Part shown: in pieces, positions 17,928-26,357 of the stretch
Layout of the letters: every line of letters begins with the position of its first letter
Numbering within the stretch: position 1 is the stretch's first letter
NCBI GenBank assembly: GCA_005888325.1
Contig: VAWU01000017.1
Coordinates: 125,676 to 189,675 of the forward strand
DNA: 64,000 nucleotides
Source: Actinomycetota bacterium
GTDB lineage: Bacteria > Actinomycetota > Acidimicrobiia > Acidimicrobiales > AC-14
Direction of reading: 5' to 3'
The notes under the pieces: generated by a model
Told to the model about the DNA's origin: nothing
The model's input: the letters and a program-made list of their open reading frames with translations, nothing else
Database searches by the model: none
Translations under genes and position numbers: made by a program

Positions 17928-18596
17928 TCAGTGCAGCTGGGGCAGGCGGCGGTTCGTGGCGTCGAGCACGGCCCGGGCGACGGCCTCGGTCTCGTTGGCT
18001 CCCCGCACGAGGGCCGATCCCGACACGACGTCCTCGTGGGGCGGGATCACGAACACCATGCTCGCCAGGGCGACCTCGCGGGTCCCGACCCGCACCACGG
18101 TTGCGATCTCGACGTCGGCGCACTCGGCCGCGGGCAGCAGCTGGCGGAGCGCGTCGAGGGTGGCCTGGGCGACGAGGCGGGGTCGAGCGGACGCCGCGAT
18201 CGAACCCTCGGCGAACCCCGCCCCTTCGGTCTCGCCGCGTTGGAGGGTGACGCGCACCAGGGTGCGCAGGCCGTTCTGCTCGCTGCTGATGCCACCGATG
18301 ACGACCCGCGGCTCGGCGGCCGGCGGGCCCGGGATGGCCGCGGCCGCGTCCAGCTGACCGCCGTCGAGCTGGACCACCGAGATGATTCGCCGGTCGAGGT
18401 CGAGCCCGAAGCTCGCCATCGCGACCGACTGCACGTCGCGTGCGACCTGCTTGGCGTGCTTGGCGGGCGAAGCGAGGATGTGCACCTCGGTCGGCCGCCC
18501 GACCTGGTCGGTGACGATGCGGGCCGCGTTCACCTCCGGCAGCCGGCACAGCTCCCGCTCCAGGTCGGTGAGATCGGGAGTGAGATCCGAGTCCAC
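17928..18596 (-). CDS. conserved actinobacterial protein, unknown
   Basis: 222 residues from GTG 18596; the frame runs further up to 18662 but the longer N-terminus is Arg-rich and unlikely. Residues ~5-75 look like a small ACT-like or ferredoxin-like fold (LERELCRLPEVNAARIV, then DLDRRIISVVQL), and residues ~110-222 a second alpha/beta unit with AEGSIAASARPRLVAQATLDAL and the closing EAVARAVLDATNRRL. There is no signal or membrane segment. It is directly upstream of the glycosyltransferase and probably co-transcribed. I do not recognise a named family; a regulatory or ligand-binding role is possible. Confidence 0.65.
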   Translation of the reverse strand: MDSDLTPDLTDLERELCRLPEVNAARIVTDQVGRPTEVHILASPAKHAKQVARDVQSVAMASFGLDLDRRIISVVQLDGGQLDAAAAIPGPPAAEPRVVIGGISSEQNGLRTLVRVTLQRGETEGAGFAEGSIAASARPRLVAQATLDALRQLLPAAECADVEIATVVRVGTREVALASMVFVIPPHEDVVSGSALVRGANETEAVARAVLDATNRRLPQLH

Positions 18597-18857
18597 TGCC
18601 CGAACGGTAGCGAACCGCCACCGCTGGGAGAGGGACCATCGCGCGCACCGTGCCCGAATCACATCCGTGTCGGTAGTTCACAATGACTAGTCGAAGATCA
18701 CCCCGCGGACCTATTTACCTGACCTCCCGAGTCGTCCATTCTCGGCGAAGGACAGAAACCGGACGCAGTGCCCGGGTAGGCCGAATCGCTCGGCTCGCCC
18801 GGATCGGCGGAAAACGGGTCTCGGAGGGCGAATGGCCCAGGAGCGAGGTAGGCGGAA

Positions 18858-19031
18858 GTGGCGGATTATCTACGGGCGGCCGAGGCGGCGACCCTCCTCC
18901 ACGTCTCCCCGAAGACCATCAGCCGGTGGGCCAAGGAAGGCCGGGTCCCACACATCGTTACTCTGGGGGGGCACCGGCGCTTCCCCAGGCGTGAGATCGA
19001 GGCGCTCGCGGAGCGGCTCAAAGTGAAGTAG
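18858..19031 (+). CDS. bldC: BldC-like MerR/excisionase DNA-binding protein (57 aa)
   Basis: 57 residues from GTG 18858. The whole protein is one winged helix-turn-helix: LRAAEAATLLHVSPKTISRW, AKEGRVPHIVTLGGHRRFPR, REIEALAERL. The RWAKEGRVPHIVTLGGHRRF stretch is the signature of BldC of Streptomyces, where the small MerR-type factor binds direct repeats and controls the onset of development. The 261-base gap upstream holds no gene I can support and probably carries its promoter. An AGGTAGGCGGA ribosome site precedes the start. Length and motif make the assignment firm at family level; whether it is the orthologue is less sure. The downstream genes are a signal-peptide-like ORF and two membrane HD proteins. 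Confidence 0.85.
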   Translation: MADYLRAAEAATLLHVSPKTISRWAKEGRVPHIVTLGGHRRFPRREIEALAERLKVK

Positions 19032-19205
19032 CAGCGCCGAGACCAGGGCGTAAAAAACGTGGCGCACGCCACCGCAACTTGACAACCGAAGAGAGGGGAA
19101 GCCGGCAGGGGCACACGCCCGTGCTCGTTCTTCCTTGAGCGGAGCGCACCACCCTGTCGTTAGCGGAAACAGGGGAGGCAACCAACTCGAGGAGTTGCTT
19201 TCCAC
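19032..19205 (+). promoter_or_regulatory. structured leader upstream of the short peptide gene
   Basis: The 174-base gap contains several hairpins: GCAC/GTGC around 19110-19123, CCCTGT/ACAGGG around 19152-19174, and a perfect CAACTC-GAG-GAGTTG stem at 19183-19197 whose 3' arm carries the GGAG ribosome site of the next ORF. A TTGACA-like box lies at 19079-19084 but no good -10 is seen 17 bases on. The last hairpin could mask translation. I tried to match known riboswitches (glycine, ydaO, GEMM) and failed. Confidence 0.4.
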
Positions 19206-19295
19206 ATGAAGAAGACGTACATCCGCGCGCTCGCCATTGCGTCGAGCCTGGTCGCTGTCGTCCTCGCTGGTGGTGCCGGTTTCGCACACGGCTAA
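19206..19295 (+). CDS. 29-residue signal-peptide-like ORF
   Basis: ATG 19206 with an upstream GAGGAG site encodes MKKTYIRALAIASSLVAVVL plus nine more residues ending GAGFAHG and TAA. It is a textbook Sec signal peptide (two lysines, Leu/Val-rich core, small residues at a cleavage site) with almost no mature part. The same frame stays open after the TAA through a Gln/Asn-rich tandem repeat up to the TTG start of the HD protein. It may be a leader peptide, a very small secreted peptide, or a secreted protein gene broken by a nonsense codon. The sequence alone does not decide. Confidence 0.5.
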   Translation: MKKTYIRALAIASSLVAVVLAGGAGFAHG

Positions 19296-19313
19296 ACCAG
19301 GTCGACTGAACAG

Positions 19314-19349
19314 CAGCAACACAGCTTCAACCAGCAACACAACTTCAAC
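19314..19349 (+). repeat. tandem 18-base repeat
   Basis: CAGCAACACAGCTTCAAC is followed directly by a copy with one mismatch (AACTTC for AGCTTC). Read in the frame of the short signal-peptide ORF it encodes QQHSFN-QQHNFN, just after the TAA stop. Confidence 0.8.
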
Positions 19350-19433
19350 CTCAGCGCGGGCGCTCGTGCCCCTGCCGCCTTCCCCTCGCATTCGGTTGCA
19401 CCGAGACGCTCACCAGCAGGGACCAACGACACA

Positions 19434-20762
19434 TTGAACGCACCACGGAGGGCTCTAGACGCAGCGGCGGCGCTGGCCGCGGCCGGTGTCGTCGCGGCCG
19501 CGCTCGCGGCCGACGGCATGCGGCCTGCCCCGTTGGCCGTGGCGCTATTCACGCTCCTTCTGTTCGCGGCGGAGAACTCCCAGATCCGGCTGCCCTCGTC
19601 CACCACGGTCAGCCCCGGCTTCATGATGATCATGGCCTCGATCGCTGCCTTCGACGGCCGGGGCGTGGTACTCGGGGCCGCGATCGTCGGCTTCTGCGGC
19701 ACCGCGCAGATCACCCTGCTCCGCCGCCGGCGCTTCTCGACCCAGCTCTTCAACTCCTGCCAGTACCTGCTGGCCGCGGCATTCGCGGCGTTCGTGTTCG
19801 ACCTGCTCAGCTGGCGGAGCGGGCCCGGCCTGTTCGCCGCCGCCATCGTGGCCACCACCGGGTTCGCCGTCGTCAACGTCGCCCTCGTGCTGCCCCACGT
19901 GGCGATCGGCGAGCGGCTGCCCCCGGGCGACGTCTGGGGCGACATGCGCCCCGCCATCCCCAACTACTTCGCGTTCGGCCTGCTCGGGCTGCTGCTTGGC
20001 CAGCTCTACTCGAGCGTGGGCTGGATCGTGCTCCCGCTGCTCATCGTGCCCGTGGCGATCGCCCGCAAGGTGTTCGCCTCCTTCCTCGAGCTCAAGGAGG
20101 CGCACGAGGCGACGGTCAAGGTCTTCATCCGGGCCATCGAGGCCAAGGACCCCTACACCGCGGGCCACGCCGAGCGGGTGGCCAAGTACGCGCTGTACGT
20201 CGGCCGCGAGATGAACTTCTCGTCGGCGAGGCTCGAGCACCTTCGCTACGCGGCGCTGATGCACGACATCGGGAAGCTCGCCGTCCCGAGCCGGCTGCTG
20301 AACAAGCCGGGCCGGCTCACACCCGAGGAGTACAGCCGGGTCCAGCGCCACAACCGGGTGTGCATCGACATCCTCACCCGGGTCGATTTCATGAAGACGA
20401 TGGTCGTGGCCGCGTCCGACACCCATGCGCACTTTGACAGTGGCGGCGATCGTGCCGACAACCTCGTCATGGAAGCTCACATCGTGGCCGTCACCGACGC
20501 GTTCGACGCCATGACCTCGACCCGCGCCTACCGGCGGGCGCTCGCCCAGGAGGTCGCCTTCGCCGAGCTGCGCGACAAGGCCGGTAGTCAGTTCAACCCC
20601 GACTGCGTCGAGGCGCTGGTGCGGGCTATCGAGCGACGCGGCGAGAAGTACGGGCTCGGCTACGAGCAGGACACCACCGACTTCAGCGTGGCGCCTCCGG
20701 TCGTCGGGGTGGGGTCCGCCGGCCTCGGCGACCTGCTGAAGCCCGAGGCCGTCCAGGCGTGA
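19434..20762 (+). CDS. membrane HD-domain (HD-GYP-like) phosphohydrolase
   Basis: 442 residues from TTG 19434. Residues ~8-210 form about six membrane helices, a sensor-like module. A linker helix (FLELKEAHEATVKVFIRAIEAKD) leads into an RpfG-type HD domain: HAERVAKYA at ~245, the HDIGK metal motif at ~276, HNRV at ~305 and DAFDAMTSTRAYR at ~365. The canonical HHExxDGxGYP block is degenerate (SDTHAHFDSGGD), so it may be a plain HD phosphohydrolase rather than a c-di-GMP phosphodiesterase. The next gene, a paralogue with a defective HD, starts within its stop codon. No diguanylate cyclase is in the window. Confidence 0.8.
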   Translation: MNAPRRALDAAAALAAAGVVAAALAADGMRPAPLAVALFTLLLFAAENSQIRLPSSTTVSPGFMMIMASIAAFDGRGVVLGAAIVGFCGTAQITLLRRRRFSTQLFNSCQYLLAAAFAAFVFDLLSWRSGPGLFAAAIVATTGFAVVNVALVLPHVAIGERLPPGDVWGDMRPAIPNYFAFGLLGLLLGQLYSSVGWIVLPLLIVPVAIARKVFASFLELKEAHEATVKVFIRAIEAKDPYTAGHAERVAKYALYVGREMNFSSARLEHLRYAALMHDIGKLAVPSRLLNKPGRLTPEEYSRVQRHNRVCIDILTRVDFMKTMVVAASDTHAHFDSGGDRADNLVMEAHIVAVTDAFDAMTSTRAYRRALAQEVAFAELRDKAGSQFNPDCVEALVRAIERRGEKYGLGYEQDTTDFSVAPPVVGVGSAGLGDLLKPEAVQA

Positions 20763-22018
20763 ACGTCCGCCTGGGCTGGGAGCCTCTGGAACGGCGCGTC
20801 CTCCGCGAGGGCGTCGCGAGCGGACTGCTGATCATGACGATCCTCGCCGTCCTCGGCGGCTTCGACGGCGTGGAGCTCGCCGCGCTCACGGTGGTGACCG
20901 CTGTCTCCCTGCTCCTCGACGTGCACCTGCCCCAGGGCGGGTCGGTGCCCCTCGGCTACGCCGTCCTGATCGCGCTCGCCTACCTGTTGCCCGGTGGCGA
21001 CTACCTGCTCGTCCTGCTCTTCAGCGTCCTCCTCGCCCTGCCCGTCCTGAACCGCCGCGTGGGCGCCCTCGGCACCGGCACCACCGCGCTGCGCTGGCTG
21101 CTCGCGGCGCTGACCGCGGGCGTCACCGCCCACCTCGTCGCGGGGGTCGGTCTCGGTGGCGACCACAACACCAAGATCCTCGTGTGCGTCTTCTTCGGCG
21201 GCGTCTCGTTCCTCACCGCGGACCTGCTGACCGCGCGGTTCGCGAGCGTGCCCGGGGAGGAGCGGGTCAACGCCGGCTCCGCCTGGCCCGTGTACATCAC
21301 GCTGCTGTCGGCCGCCGCCCTGCTCGCGCTCGCCGACCGCTTCGAGCACGGCGGGAGCACGGGGAGCCCGTGGTTGTCGGCGATCGCCTTCTGCCCGCTC
21401 CTCATCACCCGCTTCTCGTTCGAGCGGTACGCTCAGGCGAGCAGCACGTACCGGCAGACGATCCAGGCCCTGAGCATCGTCCCCGAGGTCGCCGGCATGA
21501 GCCGGCCCGGGCACGGCGAGCGCACGGCCGTCTACGCCGCGACCCTCGCGGACGAGCTCGGCGTCATCGGGGAGGACCGCGAACGGGTCGTCACCGCGGC
21601 GCGCCTGCACCGCATCGGCTACATCTGCCTCGGCGACGAGGAAGAGGAGGCGCCCGAGTCGGTCGACCCGCGGCGCGTGGCGCGCGTCGGCGCGGAGATG
21701 CTGCGCCAGACCCGGTTCCTCCGACCGGTCGCCGACCTCGTCGAGGAGGTCGAGATGCATTCGCCCGAAGGCGGGACGCTCGGCGCGGCGATCGTGCGCA
21801 TCGCCAGCCGTTTCGACGACCATGTCGCCGAGGAGCCGTCCCGCACGAGCGGTGCGCTCGAGATCATCTCCGCGACGACGACCGATCCCGTGGGGCGCCA
21901 GGTCGTGAGCGGGCTCAAGCGGTTGCTCGCGGTGCGCCCCGGCCTGGTCGACGACGCGATCCTCGCCGGCTCGCCCGTCACCGAGGCGGCGGCGTCGGCG
22001 GACCTGATGCCGCGGTAG
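20759..22018 (+). CDS. membrane protein with degenerate HD domain
   Basis: 419 residues from GTG 20759, overlapping the previous stop by 4 bases. Residues ~20-220 hold six or so membrane helices, as in its neighbour. The cytosolic part aligns with the same HD domain (PGHGERTAVYAATLADELGV), but the metal-binding His-Asp pair is changed to LHRIGY near residue 284 and the later histidine motif is absent or altered. It therefore looks like a catalytically dead paralogue, perhaps a regulatory partner of the intact HD protein. The tandem arrangement argues for a heteromeric pair arising by duplication. Expression is surely coupled. Confidence 0.75.
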   Translation: MNVRLGWEPLERRVLREGVASGLLIMTILAVLGGFDGVELAALTVVTAVSLLLDVHLPQGGSVPLGYAVLIALAYLLPGGDYLLVLLFSVLLALPVLNRRVGALGTGTTALRWLLAALTAGVTAHLVAGVGLGGDHNTKILVCVFFGGVSFLTADLLTARFASVPGEERVNAGSAWPVYITLLSAAALLALADRFEHGGSTGSPWLSAIAFCPLLITRFSFERYAQASSTYRQTIQALSIVPEVAGMSRPGHGERTAVYAATLADELGVIGEDRERVVTAARLHRIGYICLGDEEEEAPESVDPRRVARVGAEMLRQTRFLRPVADLVEEVEMHSPEGGTLGAAIVRIASRFDDHVAEEPSRTSGALEIISATTTDPVGRQVVSGLKRLLAVRPGLVDDAILAGSPVTEAAASADLMPR

Positions 22019-22025
22019 CGCCGCC

Positions 22026-22678
22026 CTACGTCGAGCTCGAGCGGGCGTCGGCCTGCACGAGGTCGAGCACGCGCTGCAGGTCGGGGGAGAGTGGCGAGTC
22101 GTCGAGCGGCGGTGCCTCGAGCTTCCCGACCACGGGCACCGGCCGCGAACCGCGTTTGCGGCTGCGGGCCCGCGCCTCCTTGCGGGGCGGCTGCATGAGG
22201 TTATGTCGCCGAACGACAGTGCCTCGTTGACGGGCGAAGGCACCGGGATGATGTCGCCGAGGAACACCAGCTTGTCGGAGGAACGCTCGAGGTGGTGCTT
22301 CACGCCGACCGGCTTCTCGTGGAGACCGAGCGACCCGATGGCGGTGCGGCTCACGGGCATCCCGTGGTTCAGCCCGATGCAGAGGAGGTTGAGGCTGAAG
22401 CCGAGGACGATCAGCCACATCCCGGTGAGACGCCGGTTGGCGATGCCGAAGAGGATGAGGCAGACGTAGGAGAGCAAGAGCAGGGCGAACGGCGCCGGCG
22501 CGCTGTCGCGCTGGACCAGCACCTGCAGCAAGAGGCCGATCGGCAGGAGGAGCCAGACGCGGAACGACTTGCCCGAGAGGTGGCGGAACCGGCCGCCGAA
22601 GGCGAGCGACACCACGAAGCCGATCGCCATCGCGGCGAGGGTGAACGTCGGGAGCCGCTCGAGAACCGAGGCAGTCAT
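22026..22678 (-). pseudogene. DUF5317-like membrane protein, frameshifted
   Basis: From ATG 22678 (behind a GAGGAGG site) about 158 residues read as a DUF5317-type membrane protein with four hydrophobic helices and the family pattern VFLGDIIPVP, ending at VNEALSFGDI near 22205. After this the frame runs on without any stop across the HD gene, which is not believable. A different frame from about 22200 gives a natural charged tail (LMQPPRKEARARSRKRG ... LSPDLQRVLDLVQADARSSST) with a stop at 22026. The expected last membrane helix is missing at the joint, so a small out-of-frame deletion or sequence error is the simplest reading. An ATA codon, rare here, sits at the joint. Confidence 0.65.
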
Positions 22679-22705
22679 GACCTCCTCAAAGTACCGTGCC
22701 CGCTC

Positions 22706-23488
<783 letters not shown>

Positions 23489-23494
23489 CCGGTC

Positions 23495-25072
23495 ATGGCT
23501 GACCCTCCGGAGCTGCACGACTGGAAGCCCCTCGTCGAGGACCTGCGCGCCCGTCAGGAGCGCGCCCACGCGATGGGTGGGGAGGCGCGCGTCGAGCGGC
23601 AACGCTCGCTGGGGAAGCTCCCGGTCCGCGCCCGCCTCGACCTGTTGTGCGACCCGGGCTCGTTCGTCGAGTACGGGCTGCTGGCCGACTCGATGGACCC
23701 GGGCCTCGCGGACAAGGGCTATCTCGCATCCGACGGCATGGTCGCGGGTGTCGGCGAGGTCGAGGGCCGGCGCGTCTGCGTCTGCGCCTACGACTTCACG
23801 GTGATGGGCGGGTCGATGGGTGCGGTCGGCGAGCGCAAGACGGCGCGCATGCGGGAGCTCGCCCTGCGCTGGCGGATCCCCATCGTGTGGCTGCTCGACT
23901 CGGCCGGGGCGCGCATCCAGCAGGCGACGGGATCGACGTTCGCCGGCGCCGGCGCGCTGTTCCGTGAGCAGGTGACGATGAGCGGCGTGGTGCCCCAGGT
24001 GGCGGCCATGCTGGGACACTGCGCGGCCGGCACGGCCTACATCCCCGCGCTGGCGGACTTCGTCCCCATGGTGAAGGGGACGTCGTCGATGGCGCTCGGC
24101 GGCCGGCACCTCGTCAAGGCTGCGACGGGCGAGGACGTGTCCGAGGAGGAGATGGGCGGGTCCGCCGTCCACAACCGCGTGAGCGGCGTGGCCGACCTCG
24201 AGGTGCCGAGCGACGAGGAGTGCCTGACCACCGTCCGCCGCTACCTCTCGTTCTTCCCGCCCAACAACCTCGAGGCCCCGCCGGTGCGTGAGACGAGCGA
24301 TCCCGTCGACCGCCGCTGCGAGCGGCTGTACGACATCGTCCCCACCGCGCCACGCCGCGCGTACGACGTGCGCAAGGTCGTGCACGAGATCGTCGACGAC
24401 GGCGAGTTCTTCCCGATGAAGCCCGACTGGGCGAAGAACATCGTGACCGGGCTGGCCCGGGTCGGTGGTCAGCCCGTCGGCATCCTCGCCAACCAGCCGA
24501 TGGTGCTCGGCGGCGCCCTCGACGTGAACTCGGCCGACAAGGCGGCGCGCTTCACGTGGCTGTGCGACGCATTCGGGATCCCGCTCGTGTTCCTGATGGA
24601 CGTGCCCGGCTTCATCGTCGGGTCGGCCGTCGAGAAGCAGGGCATCATCCGCCACGGCGCCAAGATGCTCTTCGCCATCTCGGAGGCCACGGTGCCCAAG
24701 ATCACGGTCGTCATGCGCAAGGCCTACGGCGCCGGCTACTTCGTGATGAACGGCACCGCCTACGAGGCGGACTACATCGTGGCGTGGCCCACGGCCGAGA
24801 TCTCGGTCATGGGTCCCGACGGCGCGGTGAACATCATCATGCGCAAGCAGCTCGAGGCGATCCCCGAGGGTGACGAGCGCACCCGGGCCCGCCTGGCCAT
24901 GGCCGAGGAGATCCGCAAGACGATCGACCCCTACATCGCCGCGGGCCATGCGCAGGTCGACGACATCATCGACCCGGCCGACACCCGGTCGGCCATCTGG
25001 CACGGCCTGCAGCTCTCGCGCGACAAGGTGATCGAGCGGCCATGGCGCAAGCACGGCGTGCTGCCGGTGTGA
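23495..25072 (+). CDS. acyl-CoA carboxylase carboxyltransferase (beta) subunit
   Basis: 525 residues, the usual length for the propionyl/acetyl/methylcrotonyl-CoA carboxylase beta chain. Both crotonase-like halves are present: SMGAVGERKTARMRELAL and LLDSAGARIQQATGSTFAGA in the N-half, and GILANQPMVLGGALDVNSADKAARF, MDVPGFIVGSAVEKQGIIRHGAKM, KAYGAGYFVMNGTAYEADY in the C-half. It transfers carboxyl from carboxybiotin to acyl-CoA. No biotin carboxylase gene is in view; a small biotin carrier gene lies 330 bases on. The specificity (acetyl, propionyl or other) cannot be read reliably from motifs alone. Confidence 0.93.
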   Translation: MADPPELHDWKPLVEDLRARQERAHAMGGEARVERQRSLGKLPVRARLDLLCDPGSFVEYGLLADSMDPGLADKGYLASDGMVAGVGEVEGRRVCVCAYDFTVMGGSMGAVGERKTARMRELALRWRIPIVWLLDSAGARIQQATGSTFAGAGALFREQVTMSGVVPQVAAMLGHCAAGTAYIPALADFVPMVKGTSSMALGGRHLVKAATGEDVSEEEMGGSAVHNRVSGVADLEVPSDEECLTTVRRYLSFFPPNNLEAPPVRETSDPVDRRCERLYDIVPTAPRRAYDVRKVVHEIVDDGEFFPMKPDWAKNIVTGLARVGGQPVGILANQPMVLGGALDVNSADKAARFTWLCDAFGIPLVFLMDVPGFIVGSAVEKQGIIRHGAKMLFAISEATVPKITVVMRKAYGAGYFVMNGTAYEADYIVAWPTAEISVMGPDGAVNIIMRKQLEAIPEGDERTRARLAMAEEIRKTIDPYIAAGHAQVDDIIDPADTRSAIWHGLQLSRDKVIERPWRKHGVLPV

Positions 25073-25102
25073 CCGCTGCTCGGTGCGCCCCGCTGTGCGC
25101 TT

Positions 25103-25351
25103 CTACGTGACCGTGCGGGTGCGCCGGGTGAAGAGCCAGACGAGCAGGGCCGCGAACGCGATCGACAGGATCCACCCGGCCGAATAGTTCTCGCCGAACA
25201 GCACCCGCCCCACGAGGCCGGCGAGGAGCGAGCCGGCGATGCCGACGAGCATCGTCCAGAGACAACCGATCGGCTGGCGGCCGGGCACGGCCAGGCGACC
25301 GAGCGCCCCGATGACCAGTCCGGAGACGATGAGACCGATGAGGTAACCCAC
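25103..25351 (-). CDS. GlsB/YeaQ/YmgE-family membrane protein
   Basis: 82 residues with three membrane helices: YLIGLIVSGLVIGALGRLAV, IGCLWTMLVGIAGSLLAGLV and a last one SAGWILSIAFAALLVWLF, ending in the basic TRRTRT. The GxxxGALxRLxxPG opening is typical of this transglycosylase-associated family, whose members are stress-linked small membrane proteins of unknown biochemical role. The start is GTG 25351. It is convergent with the carboxyltransferase gene and divergent from the biotin carrier gene (54-base gap). Confidence 0.85.
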   Translation of the reverse strand: MGYLIGLIVSGLVIGALGRLAVPGRQPIGCLWTMLVGIAGSLLAGLVGRVLFGENYSAGWILSIAFAALLVWLFTRRTRTVT

Positions 25352-25405
25352 GACGCCGACTAGTCTGCCCCGGTTCGGGTCCCCATCACCGACAGGAGCG
25401 CACCC

Positions 25406-25624
25406 GTGGTCGACGTCGTCGCCGAGATCGCCGCCAACGTGTGGCAGGTGCCCGTCGAGGTGGGCCAGACGGTGGCGACGGGCGACACCATCGCCATCCT
25501 CGAGTCGATGAAGATGGAGATCCCGGTGGAGGCTCCCGTCGCAGGCACCGTCGCCGAGCTCCGGGTCGTGCCGGAGGACCAGGTGAACGAGGGCGACGTC
25601 ATCGCCGTGATCGACGAATCGTGA
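25406..25624 (+). CDS. biotin/lipoyl carrier protein (TB7.3-like)
   Basis: 72 residues forming a single biotinyl/lipoyl attachment domain. The modified lysine is in ILESMKMEIPV (residues ~32-42), and the sequence closely follows the pattern of mycobacterial TB7.3 (Rv3221c). The Met-Lys-Met motif indicates biotin rather than lipoate. It probably serves as a stand-alone carrier for an acyl-CoA carboxylase, and the beta-subunit gene upstream fits that. The start is GTG 25406. In mycobacteria TB7.3 adjoins pdtaS and whiB1; here those lie about 26 kb away. Confidence 0.9.
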   Translation: MVDVVAEIAANVWQVPVEVGQTVATGDTIAILESMKMEIPVEAPVAGTVAELRVVPEDQVNEGDVIAVIDES

Positions 25625-25634
25625 GTCGCGTGCG

Positions 25635-26357
25635 GTGATTCGTGTCGAGCGGCGCGGCGCGGTCGCCGTCATCACGCTCGACCGGCAGGAGCGCCGCAAC
25701 GCGATCGATCAAGGCGCATGCCGTGCGCTCGTCGACGCGGTGGATGAGACCGAAGACGCGCGGGTGCTCGTCCTCACCGGCGCGGGTGGGCACTTCTGTG
25801 CGGGGGCCGACCTCACCAATGTCGAGGACACGGCGTTCGTCGAGGCGTTGCGCGCCGCGCTCACCGCGCTGCGCGACGTTCCCAAGCCCGTGATCGCGGC
25901 AGTGCACGGTGCCGCGCTCGGAGCCGGCACCCAGCTCGCGATCGCGTGTGACCTGCGCGTTGCCGGGGCCGATGCCCGCTTCGGCATCCCGGCCGCCAAG
26001 CTGGGCCTCATGGTGGATCAGTGGACCGTGCAGCGCCTGGCGCTCCTGGCGGGTCACGGGCCGGCCCGCGCGATGCTCCTCGCGGCAGAGGAGCTCGACG
26101 GTGCCTCCGCGGCGGGTCTCGGGCTCGTGCAGCGGCTGGGCAGCGTCGCCGACGCCCTCGCATGGGCGGACGAGATCGCGGTGCTCGCGCCCCTCACGAT
26201 CGCGGGCCACAAGCTGATGCTCAACCGGTGTGAGCGCGACGTGCACAACGATCCCGAGGTGGCCGACGCGTTCGCGCGGGCGTGGCGGTCGGCCGACCTG
26301 GCGGAGGGCATGGCCGCCTTCAGGGAGCGGCGGGCACCGCGGTTCTCGGGTGACTGA
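25635..26357 (+). CDS. enoyl-CoA hydratase family protein
   Basis: 240 residues, a second crotonase-fold protein not closely similar to the one at 22.7 kb. Oxyanion-hole segments are GGHFCAGADLTNV (~50) and AVHGAALGAGTQLAIACDLRV (~90); ARFGIPAAKLGLMVDQWTVQ follows, where the hydratase Glu is replaced by residues such as Ala/Lys, so activity other than hydration is possible. GTG 25635 lies 10 bases after the biotin carrier and the gene overlaps the CcdA gene at its end, so carrier, ECH and CcdA are co-transcribed. Confidence 0.88.
   Translation: MIRVERRGAVAVITLDRQERRNAIDQGACRALVDAVDETEDARVLVLTGAGGHFCAGADLTNVEDTAFVEALRAALTALRDVPKPVIAAVHGAALGAGTQLAIACDLRVAGADARFGIPAAKLGLMVDQWTVQRLALLAGHGPARAMLLAAEELDGASAAGLGLVQRLGSVADALAWADEIAVLAPLTIAGHKLMLNRCERDVHNDPEVADAFARAWRSADLAEGMAAFRERRAPRFSGD

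Noticed and set aside
19032-19205. A known riboswitch (glycine, ydaO or GEMM) in the leader
   Set aside because: Hairpins are present, but the conserved unpaired sequence blocks of these classes could not be matched.
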